Source of the DNA: Chryseobacterium sp. SN22
Lineage (GTDB): Bacteria; Bacteroidota; Bacteroidia; Flavobacteriales; Weeksellaceae
Reading direction: 5' to 3'
Length of the DNA stretch: 64,000 nucleotides
Assembly (NCBI RefSeq): GCF_008329705.1
Contig: NZ_VTSX01000016.1
Coordinates: 62,001-126,000 of the forward strand
The notes below the pieces were generated by a model. The model had not been told where the DNA came from. It was given only the letters and a program-made list of their open reading frames with translations, and ran no database searches. Made by a program: the position numbers and the translations under genes. Positions 50,796 to 58,520 of this stretch are shown piece after piece; the stretch's first letter is position 1; each line of letters opens with the position of its first letter.

Positions 50796-52178
50796 ATGAA
50801 TTTAAAACTACGTCTGACCATCCTCAGCTTCTTACAGTTCTTCGTTTGGGGAGCCTGGCTGATTACGATGGCGAATTTCTGGTTTGGTACGAAACACTGG
50901 GACGGTGCTCAGTTTGGGGCCGTTTTCGGAACCATGGGGATTGCCTCTATTTTTATGCCGACCATTACCGGAATCATTGCCGACCGTTGGGTAAATGCCG
51001 AGCGGATTTTTTCGGTTTTACATATTCTGTACGGGATTGTACTTTTTATCTTACCGCATTCTGCCGATCCCGGTTCATTCTTTACCGTGATGCTGGTGGC
51101 CATGTGCTTTTACATGCCCACAATTGCGCTGGCGAATTCAATTTCCTATACCATTCTTAAAAACAGCGATCTGGATGTCGTAAAAGATTTTCCGCCGATC
51201 CGTGTCTGGGGAACCATCGGATTCATCGTAGCCATGTGGATTACCAATCTTACCGGCAATAAGGCAACCGAAGGGCAGTTTTATATTGCGGGAGGAGTAG
51301 CCGTTCTGCTTGGAATTTATGCATTAACCTTACCGAAGTGTCCGCCGCAGAAATTAATTGATAAGGATGCTCCTTTATCAAAACAGCTCGGACTGGATGC
51401 CTTCAAATTGTTTAAAGACTACAAAACGGCACTGTTCTTTTTGTTCTCGATGTTGTTAGGTGCGGCATTACAGCTTACAAATGCTTACGGAGACGTTTTC
51501 TTAAGTGAATTTGAGCACTTTCCGAAGTACGCGGATTCATTTGTCGTACAGCGGTCTACCATCATCATGTCTATTTCTCAGGTTTCGGAAACTTTGTTTA
51601 TTCTTGCGATTCCATTCTTTCTGAAAAAATTCGGAATTAAAAAAGTGATGCTGATGTCGATGATCGCCTGGGTTTTACGGTTTGCCTTCTTTGCTTACGG
51701 CGTACCGGAAGGATTCGGATTGGGACTGATTATCCTTTCGTGTATCGTTTACGGGATGGCTTTCGACTTCTTCAATATCTCAGGATCCCTTTTTGTGGAA
51801 ACAACCACCGACCGGAAGATCCGTTCTTCGGCACAGGGATTATTTATGATGATGACCAACGGTTTCGGGGCTGTTTTCGGAAGCTATGCGGCCGGTTGGG
51901 CAATCGATAAGTTTTTCACCCATCAGTTTACCACGGCTTCTTCCTTATCAACGTATCTGGAAACCACTCCGGATAATCCGACGTTCCTGGAAATTTTGAA
52001 GAAAAGTTTTAATGCGGTGGTGAATCCGGACGGATCGTTATCTTCAGTGGTGATGGTAAAAGACTGGCACAACATCTGGCTTTCTTTTGCTGCCTATGCA
52101 CTGATTCTGGCGGTTCTGTTTGCGGTCTTGTTCAGGCACAAGCATAATCCTGCAGAAATTTCAGAAATAAAACATTAA
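50796..52178 (+). CDS. Nucleoside permease (NupG-like MFS transporter)
   Basis: A 460-aa polytopic inner-membrane protein of the NHS (NupG/XapB) subfamily of the MFS. The N-terminus LRLTILSFLQFFVWGAWLITMANFW and GIIADRWVNAERIFSVLHI are characteristic, with about 12 membrane segments. A reading frame from 50718 is longer, but it overlaps the preceding gene out of frame; the ATG at 50796 gives the family N-terminus. It would import nucleosides with H+. The gene is 19 bp after the bifunctional-nuclease gene. Confidence 0.92.
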   Translation: MNLKLRLTILSFLQFFVWGAWLITMANFWFGTKHWDGAQFGAVFGTMGIASIFMPTITGIIADRWVNAERIFSVLHILYGIVLFILPHSADPGSFFTVMLVAMCFYMPTIALANSISYTILKNSDLDVVKDFPPIRVWGTIGFIVAMWITNLTGNKATEGQFYIAGGVAVLLGIYALTLPKCPPQKLIDKDAPLSKQLGLDAFKLFKDYKTALFFLFSMLLGAALQLTNAYGDVFLSEFEHFPKYADSFVVQRSTIIMSISQVSETLFILAIPFFLKKFGIKKVMLMSMIAWVLRFAFFAYGVPEGFGLGLIILSCIVYGMAFDFFNISGSLFVETTTDRKIRSSAQGLFMMMTNGFGAVFGSYAAGWAIDKFFTHQFTTASSLSTYLETTPDNPTFLEILKKSFNAVVNPDGSLSSVVMVKDWHNIWLSFAAYALILAVLFAVLFRHKHNPAEISEIKH

Positions 52179-52203
52179 TTTTATTCCAGTGATTATCAAC
52201 ATA

Positions 52204-52240
52204 AAAAATTGCACTTTCATAAAAGGTGCAATTTTTTTGT
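52204..52240 (+). terminator. Terminator after the nucleoside permease gene
   Basis: AAAATTGCAC and GTGCAATTTT form a strong stem with T run. Confidence 0.85.
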
Positions 52241-52292
52241 TTTTCAGGCAACCTTTTGAAAAATACCGCGTCTTATAGATAGAAACAGAACC

Positions 52293-52838
52293 ATGAGGAA
52301 CTTGGAAGAGAACTTTAAGCTGGCAAAAAAGCATGATCGTAAAGGGCAGAAAGCGCTTTACGACTTGCTTTCAGCGAAAATGCTGGCTATTGCCAATTCT
52401 TACGTAAACAACCTCCATGATGCCGAAGATATCCTGATGAATTCCTTTTTTACCTGCTTCTCAAAAATTGATGAGTGCAGGGAATGGAAAAGCTTTCCGT
52501 TCTGGCTGAGAAAAATCGTGGTAAATAAATCGATCAGTTTTATCAGGAAAAATAGAAATATCCTGTATTCCGATGTCGAGATCAGCGATCTGGAAAGTGC
52601 AGATGATGGATGGGAAGAAGAAAGCGGGGAAATTGATATGGAAGAGATTTTCTCTAAAATGCCCGATGGTTACAGACTTGTTTTTAACCTGTATGTTTTT
52701 GAGGAGAAAAAGCACCACGAAATTGCGAAGATCCTGAATATTTCCGAAGGCACCAGCAAAAGCCAGCTGAGCAAATCCAAAAAATGGCTTACCGATTTTT
52801 TAAAACAAAAAGAAGATGAAAAACAGTATGCTAAATAA
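52293..52838 (+). CDS. ECF-type RNA polymerase sigma factor
   Basis: A 181-aa sigma-70 family protein with the two-domain ECF plan. Region 2 is about 10-85 (YVNNLHDAEDILMNSFFTCF, WLRKIVVNKSISFIRKN). A short acidic linker (about 90-118) leads to region 4, about 120-172 (MPDGYRLVFNLYVFEEKKHHEIAKILNISEGTSKSQLSKSKKWL), whose helix-turn-helix recognises -35 DNA. No sigma region 1 or 3. It overlaps the next gene by 23 bp, the usual layout for a sigma/anti-sigma pair. Confidence 0.93.
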   Translation: MRNLEENFKLAKKHDRKGQKALYDLLSAKMLAIANSYVNNLHDAEDILMNSFFTCFSKIDECREWKSFPFWLRKIVVNKSISFIRKNRNILYSDVEISDLESADDGWEEESGEIDMEEIFSKMPDGYRLVFNLYVFEEKKHHEIAKILNISEGTSKSQLSKSKKWLTDFLKQKEDEKQYAK

Positions 52839-53496
52839 ACTGAAATCGGGCTACGAGGAAATGGAAGTCAAGGCTTCTGCCGATTTGTGGGAAAAGCTGG
52901 ACCATAAGCTGGAGGCAATGCCTGAAGGAACATCAAAAGTTTCTTTTAACGGATGGAAATATGCAGCGGTTGTTTTGCTGCTGATGTCCTTCGGAACGAT
53001 GGTTTATTTGGATAATCAAAATGATTCTGATTCTAAGGAGAGCGGTTATGCCATAAACAAAGGATCGGAAAGCATCAGGTATCCTGAATTTCCAAATCCT
53101 GACCTCTTTGATAAGGTAACAAATCCGGAAAAAGAAATAAAAGCATTGGCCGTACATAAGGGAAAATATGCAGAAACAAAAGCGGAAAACAAAACGGGTC
53201 AGCCTGAAATTCCGCAGGTCAGCATACAGCACCTTGCGGTACAGAAGCCCATAATTTCCCAGGTCGTACCCGTAAAAATTGAAAATACAATTTCTTCTTT
53301 ACCGGAAGTTGCGGTAGCAGCGGAAACGAAAACAACGTATATCAGTGCCAATGAACTTCTTCTCGGAAGAGAGTTTGATAAAACCTCAAAACCTCAAAGT
53401 ACCGATGTCATAAAATTCGGAATCTTCGATTTTGATAAGCCTAAAGTTGAAAATATAACGGTATTGGGAGTTACTGTCTACACGGACACCAAATAA
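52816..53496 (+). CDS. Putative membrane anti-sigma factor
   Basis: A 226-aa bitopic protein. A cytosolic N-terminal helical region (about 1-42, LNKLKSGYEEMEVKASADLWEKLDHKLE) is followed by one membrane segment (about 47-65, YAAVVLLLMSFGTMVYL) and a long periplasmic part. The start at 52816 overlaps the sigma gene by 23 bp; an ATG at 52828 is an alternative. This fits a membrane anti-sigma factor for the ECF sigma, but there is no recognisable RseA or ZAS/FecR signature, so the call is from context and topology. Confidence 0.7.
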   Translation: MKNSMLNKLKSGYEEMEVKASADLWEKLDHKLEAMPEGTSKVSFNGWKYAAVVLLLMSFGTMVYLDNQNDSDSKESGYAINKGSESIRYPEFPNPDLFDKVTNPEKEIKALAVHKGKYAETKAENKTGQPEIPQVSIQHLAVQKPIISQVVPVKIENTISSLPEVAVAAETKTTYISANELLLGREFDKTSKPQSTDVIKFGIFDFDKPKVENITVLGVTVYTDTK

Positions 53497-53572
53497 ATTT
53501 TAAAATATTCATCTCATTATCTGTTCCTTTCATGAGCAGTGCTTAAATACGCTTAACGATAAAATATAATAC

Positions 53573-54667
53573 ATGAAAACAAAAATTGCTTTCTTAACGG
53601 CATTGGCCGCCTGTTCCCATATGCATGCACAGCAGAATCCTTACCTGAGCCCTTCCATGAAAGATTATTCAAGAAAGGTCGATAGCATTGTTTACGCTGA
53701 AAAGATAAACATGAATAAGGAACTTGATGCCATTGATAAAAATTTTAAAGATCATAAGATCACCATTGATGAAAAGCAAAAGCAGCGGACTGAAATCGCC
53801 TCAAAATACGAACAGGCCATCAACGAGAAAATAGAGACCCGGAAATCCGAATTCGAGGAAGCGACCCGCGAAATAGTGAAAAATGCCGTATTGAATCCAA
53901 AAGACTCTCTTCATCAACATAAAAATCAGATGTTACTGGGATTAGGCGGTTTAAGACTTACTTTATATGAAGATAAAAAGGTGCCGGCAGATTACCTTCA
54001 CGGCTGGCAGTATATGGTTGCCCTTACCGGAACAGGGTACACCGCTAAAGATAAGCCCTTCGGTCTTTTTGATAAAAATTCCGATTTTAAGAATACGGTG
54101 TTCAATTCTTCTTTGTTTGTTATAAGATATGAAAGCCAGCTGGGAAAATTCCAAAGCCCTGTGTTTTACAGGCTTGGGTTTGGCTATCGTTGGGACGGTG
54201 GAAAAGCAAAATACGACAGGGTATTCAGCCAGGAAAATCACACCTTAGGCATTGCCGACTTCACAAAAGGAAATCTGAAGGATACTTATCTCTACAACCA
54301 CTATTTCCATATTCCTCTCGAATTAAGATTTGTTTTAAATCCTAAATATATAAATCATAACGGAATCAGGTATCTGGATAACAGGTCAAAACAGTTCAGC
54401 GTTACTGCCGGAGTATACAGCAATGTCCGGATTACCAGTACTATTTACAACCGGTATTCCAATGACGTAAGCAGGAGAATTGTAGAAAGGGAAACTCTGA
54501 GCCATGGCGTCAATGATGTTATCGTTGGAGGAAAAATCGGCATCGGATACGGGGGAATCAATGTATTCGTTCAGAAAGATTTTACCCCTACATTTAACAA
54601 TAATGCGAATCTTATCAACAAATACGGATTGCAGATCGGAATTGAACTCATGAACGTATATTTTTAA
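53573..54667 (+). CDS. Exported outer-membrane-like protein of the ECF cassette
   Basis: A 364-aa protein with a signal peptide (MKTKIAFLTALAACSHMHAQ); the LAAC could also be a lipobox. Residues about 30-105 form a charged coiled-coil-like helix (NMNKELDAIDKNFKDHKITIDEKQKQRTEI). The rest (about 120-364) is beta-rich with aromatic-terminated strands (YRLGFGYRWDGG; GLQIGIELMNVYF) that suggest an outer-membrane barrel. It follows the putative anti-sigma gene by 76 bp. I do not recognise a family. A sensor or target of the ECF system is inference. Confidence 0.7.
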   Translation: MKTKIAFLTALAACSHMHAQQNPYLSPSMKDYSRKVDSIVYAEKINMNKELDAIDKNFKDHKITIDEKQKQRTEIASKYEQAINEKIETRKSEFEEATREIVKNAVLNPKDSLHQHKNQMLLGLGGLRLTLYEDKKVPADYLHGWQYMVALTGTGYTAKDKPFGLFDKNSDFKNTVFNSSLFVIRYESQLGKFQSPVFYRLGFGYRWDGGKAKYDRVFSQENHTLGIADFTKGNLKDTYLYNHYFHIPLELRFVLNPKYINHNGIRYLDNRSKQFSVTAGVYSNVRITSTIYNRYSNDVSRRIVERETLSHGVNDVIVGGKIGIGYGGINVFVQKDFTPTFNNNANLINKYGLQIGIELMNVYF

Positions 54668-54761
54668 ATTGATAATGATGGTTCCTTTTTCTTATCAATT
54701 ATTAAATTTTGTTATTGATTTTTTAATATTAATTATATGTTAAAATAAAATAACTGTTTTT

Positions 54762-54792
54762 AAAACACACGCTTTTAAAGTGTGTTTTTTTT
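54762..54792 (+). terminator. Terminator after the ECF-cassette gene
   Basis: AAAACACAC and GTGTGTTTT form a stem with T run. A GTG codon at 54780 inside it opens an upstream reading frame of the next gene, which favours the ATG at 54816 instead. Confidence 0.75.
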
Positions 54793-54815
54793 TGTATTTT
54801 GGCATTTTAAGAAAC

Positions 54816-55205
54816 ATGAAAAATATTCAGTTATTAGGTCTGATTTTGGTGGTGGCCGGAAGCTTTTTGCCTTTGGTTCATGTACCGGTTATCGGGAACT
54901 GGAACTACTGGAAGCTGGATCATTCCTTAGCGGTTATATGCTGGGTGCTATCTGCTGCAGCTTTGTTCGGAATCATAAATAACAGTGTAAGAATAACAAG
55001 GATTTCGGCTATTCTGCTGGTTCTTCTGTTCCTCTTTACTTTATTTGCCGTAAGGTTTCAGGCGTCCCAGTATTTCAGCTTTATGCCTTTCAAATCGTGG
55101 CAGGATAAGCTGGCTGGCATCGTAAAGCTGCGATGGGGCTGGATTGTAGAGTTTTCAGGAGCATTGATCATTATTTTCACCAGAAACAATAATGTAAAAT
55201 CATAA
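54816..55205 (+). CDS. Small membrane protein, hypothetical
   Basis: A 129-aa protein with about four hydrophobic segments (about 5-22, 35-52, 58-78, 105-125) and very short polar ends. I do not recognise a family. The frame is open from a GTG at 54780, but that lies in the preceding terminator; ATG 54816 (MKNIQLLGLILVVAGSFLPL) is the supported start. It lies 51 bp before the thiolase gene. No function is proposed. Confidence 0.7.
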   Translation: MKNIQLLGLILVVAGSFLPLVHVPVIGNWNYWKLDHSLAVICWVLSAAALFGIINNSVRITRISAILLVLLFLFTLFAVRFQASQYFSFMPFKSWQDKLAGIVKLRWGWIVEFSGALIIIFTRNNNVKS

Positions 55206-55256
55206 TACGGGAATCACAGGATTCCATCATAATTAAATAAAAAATAGAATTATAAA

Positions 55257-56438
55257 ATGAAAGAAGTATTCATCGTTTCCGCAGTAAGAACGCCGATGGG
55301 AAGTTTTTTGGGAAGTTTATCCGCTGTTCCGGCTACGAAGCTGGGAACAGTTGCCGTAAAAGGGGCATTAGACAAAATCGGTCTTGATCCGAAGCAGGTT
55401 GAGGAAATCTACATGGGAAACGTTTTACAGGCAGGGGAAGGGCAGGCTCCGGCACGTCAGGTGGCCATCGGGGCAGGTCTTTCCAACGAAACGCCTTCTA
55501 CTACAATAAATAAAGTATGTGCTTCCGGAATGAAAGCCGTTTCAATGGCAGCACAGGCAATCAAGGCAGGTGATGCAGGCGTTATCGTAGCCGGGGGAAT
55601 GGAAAATATGTCTTCGGTTCCGCACTATTACAATGCAAGAAATGCTGCCAAATTAGGTGATGTAAAAATGCAGGACGGGATGGTGCTGGATGGTCTTACC
55701 GATGTTTACAACAAAGTACATATGGGTGTTTGTGCAGAAAAATGTGCAGCAGATTACGGTATTTCCAGAGAAGAGCAGGATAATTTCGCCATGGAATCTT
55801 ATAGAAGAGCAGCCAAAGCCTGGAGCGAAGGGAAATTTGCTGATGAGGTGGTACCGGTAGAAATCCCTCAGAGAAAAGGGGAGCCTGTTGTATTTGCCGA
55901 AGATGAAGAATATAAAACCGTAAATTTCGACCGTATTCCGACCCTTCCTACGGTTTTCAAAAAAGAAGAAGGAACCGTAACGGCAGCCAATGCATCTACC
56001 CTGAATGACGGAGCTTCTGCACTGATCCTGGTTTCAAAGGAAAAAATGGAAGAACTGGGCCTTAAGCCATTAGCAAGAATCGTTTCTTACGCCGATGCAG
56101 CCCAGGCCCCCGAAGATTTTACCACAGCACCGTCGAAAGCTTTGCCGATTGCCCTTAAGAAAGCAGGTCTGGAAGTTTCTGACATCGATTTCTTCGAGTT
56201 CAACGAGGCATTTTCTGTAGTAGGTTTGGCGAACAATAAAATTTTAGAACTTGATGCTTCCAAAGTGAATGTAAACGGAGGAGCGGTAGCCATCGGTCAC
56301 CCGCTGGGAAGTTCAGGTTCAAGAATCATCGTTACTCTGATCAACGTATTGAAACAGAATAACGGAAAGTATGGAGCAGCTGCTATCTGTAACGGAGGCG
56401 GAGGCGCCTCTGCAATGGTTATTGAAAACATGCAGTAA
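55257..56438 (+). CDS. Acetyl-CoA C-acyltransferase (thiolase)
   Basis: A 393-aa thiolase. The nucleophile is Cys88 (NKVCASGMKAV). His348 (GHPLG) and Cys378 (CNGGG) complete the catalytic site. The N-terminal VSAVRTPMGSFLG and the C-terminal GGAVAIGHPLGSSGSR are conserved. The active-site set fits both acetoacetyl-CoA synthesis and beta-oxidation, and the length does not decide. ETF genes in the window suggest a degradative role, and mevalonate kinase nearby suggests a biosynthetic one, so I give no symbol. Confidence 0.95.
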   Translation: MKEVFIVSAVRTPMGSFLGSLSAVPATKLGTVAVKGALDKIGLDPKQVEEIYMGNVLQAGEGQAPARQVAIGAGLSNETPSTTINKVCASGMKAVSMAAQAIKAGDAGVIVAGGMENMSSVPHYYNARNAAKLGDVKMQDGMVLDGLTDVYNKVHMGVCAEKCAADYGISREEQDNFAMESYRRAAKAWSEGKFADEVVPVEIPQRKGEPVVFAEDEEYKTVNFDRIPTLPTVFKKEEGTVTAANASTLNDGASALILVSKEKMEELGLKPLARIVSYADAAQAPEDFTTAPSKALPIALKKAGLEVSDIDFFEFNEAFSVVGLANNKILELDASKVNVNGGAVAIGHPLGSSGSRIIVTLINVLKQNNGKYGAAAICNGGGGASAMVIENMQ

Positions 56439-56456
56439 GTTTTAACAGATAAAGTG

Positions 56457-56490
56457 AAATCCGGAAGTCTTCAGGCTTCCGGATTTTTTT
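56457..56490 (+). terminator. Terminator after the thiolase gene
   Basis: AAATCCGGAAG and CTTCCGGATTT form a perfect stem with T run. Confidence 0.9.
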
Positions 56491-56516
56491 ATGAAGCCTG
56501 TCTGAATTTTTATCTG

Positions 56517-56598
56517 GAGCTTGATCCTGCTTTCCATTGCAATCTTTTTTTCCAAAAAAGGATTTCCATTGCAATCAGGGCTAGGGCGGCAGCCTTTA
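56517..56598. repeat. Dispersed intergenic repeat element with internal direct repeat
   Basis: TTTCCATTGCAATC occurs at 56531-56544 and again at 56563-56576, on either side of an inverted CTTTTTT/AAAAAAG pair, followed by AGGGCTAGGGCGGCAGCC. The layout resembles hairpin repeats found in Chryseobacterium spacers (from general knowledge). No ORF covers it. Confidence 0.5.
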
Positions 56599-56812
56599 TT
56601 TAAAGTGTATTCAAATTATGATCATCTGAATTATAGCACAGCCTGTTTTCTGCTTCTTTAAAACTGATTTAAAATTAATTAACATCCGTACCCGACAAAT
56701 GCAGATCCATATACTTGGTAAATCAGCAGAAGAAAAAGGCTTCCGAACTTTAACGGAATAATAAAATTTTTCCCGAATAAAATAAAAAACGCCGAATATT
56801 CAATGGTTTTCC
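56599..56812. other. Intergenic AT-rich region, nothing recognised
   Basis: Between the repeat element and the promoter of the MFS gene. No ORF of note, and no structure that I can support. Confidence 0.4.
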
Positions 56813-56820
56813 TATTTTTG
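56813..56820 (+). promoter_or_regulatory. Promoter element of the UMF1-type MFS gene
   Basis: TATTTTTG lies 22 bp before the start at 56843. Confidence 0.6.
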
Positions 56821-56842
56821 TGCTTATAAATATTTATTTGAA

Positions 56843-58330
56843 ATGTCTGAAACTGAGAATCTGGAACCTCAAAACATAAAAAATAACCCGAAGATCATGA
56901 AAGCCTGGGCGGTGTATGACTGGGCCAATTCGGTATACTCGCTGGTAATAACATCTGCTATATTTCCGATCTATTACACCATTCTGACAACGGCTTACAA
57001 CAAAAAAGAATTCGTTGCAGAAGCGAAGGAAGTACAGGAAGTTCCCATAAGGCATATGATCCGGGTATTCGGAGAGACTTACGAACCCGATGCCGTCCTC
57101 AGTTTCTCTTACGCAATATCGTTTCTGCTGGTGGTCCTTTTATCACCGTTTTTGTCTTCGCTGGCAGATACAATCGGAAACAAAAAATCATTTTTACAGT
57201 TTTTCTGTTACCTCGGTGCAACGTCATGTATGGGACTGGCCATGTTTACAGGAATGTCTAATGTTTTCCTGGGCCTGCTGTTCAGCATTACGGCGAGTGT
57301 AGGTTTCTGGGGCAGCCTTGTCTTTTATAATTCTTTTCTTCCGGATATTGCCACGCCTGAAAAACAGGATTCGCTGTCTGCCAAAGGATATATTTACGGC
57401 TATGTAGGATCAGTCATCCTGCTGATCATCTGCCTGTTGCTGATTCAGATGGTGGCGAAAGGTCCGGAACAAACCAAAATTTACATCAGGATCAGTTTCT
57501 TGCTTACCGGGGCCTGGTGGTTTGGTTTTTCACAGTATACTTTTAAACATCTTCCTCAATTCGGAGATGTAAAAGATAAACTTCCGAAAGACCTAGTGCT
57601 TTTAAATTACAAGAACATTTTCAAAAGACACGAAGAGCAGGGCGGTTTTTTCGAAGTGCTTAAAGACAATATCAGTTTTTACAAAGACATTGCCAAGGAA
57701 AGCTTTAAAGAACTTTTCAGTGTAGGGAACAAGCTGTTCTCAGATAAAGGGCTTAAATTCTTTTTATCAAGTTTCTTCTTTTACAGTGTAGGGATGCAGA
57801 CCATTTTTTTAATGGCGGTTCCTTTCGGAAGTACGGTAATTTTCCCGAAAGAGGTCGATAAATATAAACTGATTATTACAATTCTTGTAATCCAGATTAT
57901 TGCCATCTTCGGTGCTTTCCTGTTCTCTAAGCTATCCAGGAAAATAGGAAACAAAAATGTCATTACCATTGCGGTAATCATCTGGATCATCTGTTGTCTT
58001 TCAGCCTACTCCCTGGATAAGGAAAATCCGAATCTGCAGATGCAGTTTTACGGTCTTGCAGCACTTATCGGTCTGGTGATGGGGGGGCTGCAGGCAATGT
58101 CCAGGTCTACATATTCTAAGCTGCTGCCCGAAAATTCCATGGAAAACACCACATATTTCAGTTTCTATGATGTGCTTGAGAAATTAGCAATTATTTGTGG
58201 AATGCTTATTTTCACCGTATTTATTCAGAAATTCCACAATATGCAGTATGCATTTATATCCATGTCAGCATTTTTCGCTATTGGAGCCATTCTGATCAGA
58301 TTTGTAAAAAATGGTGTACTTAAACATTGA
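56843..58330 (+). CDS. MFS transporter, UMF1/Atg22-like
   Basis: A 495-aa MFS protein of the UMF1 (Atg22-like) family, with about 12 membrane segments. The N-terminal KAWAVYDWANSVYSLVITSAIFPIYY and the loop LADTIGNKKSFLQFF are family marks, as is LVMGGLQAMSRSTYSKLLPE near the C-terminus. An extended polar loop (about 225-285) sits between the two halves. Yeast Atg22 exports amino acids from the vacuole; for bacterial members the substrate is unknown. It is a single-gene unit closed by a terminator at 58355-58383. Confidence 0.9.
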   Translation: MSETENLEPQNIKNNPKIMKAWAVYDWANSVYSLVITSAIFPIYYTILTTAYNKKEFVAEAKEVQEVPIRHMIRVFGETYEPDAVLSFSYAISFLLVVLLSPFLSSLADTIGNKKSFLQFFCYLGATSCMGLAMFTGMSNVFLGLLFSITASVGFWGSLVFYNSFLPDIATPEKQDSLSAKGYIYGYVGSVILLIICLLLIQMVAKGPEQTKIYIRISFLLTGAWWFGFSQYTFKHLPQFGDVKDKLPKDLVLLNYKNIFKRHEEQGGFFEVLKDNISFYKDIAKESFKELFSVGNKLFSDKGLKFFLSSFFFYSVGMQTIFLMAVPFGSTVIFPKEVDKYKLIITILVIQIIAIFGAFLFSKLSRKIGNKNVITIAVIIWIICCLSAYSLDKENPNLQMQFYGLAALIGLVMGGLQAMSRSTYSKLLPENSMENTTYFSFYDVLEKLAIICGMLIFTVFIQKFHNMQYAFISMSAFFAIGAILIRFVKNGVLKH

Positions 58331-58354
58331 TCCGACCCAATTTTATTAAATAAG

Positions 58355-58384
58355 AAGGCATTAACTTAGTTGATGCCTTTTTTA
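58355..58384 (+). terminator. Terminator after the UMF1-type gene
   Basis: AAGGCATTAAC and GTTGATGCCTT pair around a short loop with one bulge, followed by a T run. Confidence 0.75.
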
Positions 58385-58520
58385 TTCTCCTTATAATTTC
58401 TCATCAAGCATAATATCTGTTTGTTTTAATTTATTATTGGTAATTGCTATGAAATAATATGAATTTTTTAACTTTTTGAGGATTATTTTTCTTATTTTTC
58501 AATATTAAATAATTAGATAA

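Noticed and set aside
54780..54815. GTG start of the small membrane protein
   Set aside because: It lies inside the terminator hairpin of the preceding gene; ATG 54816 is supported.
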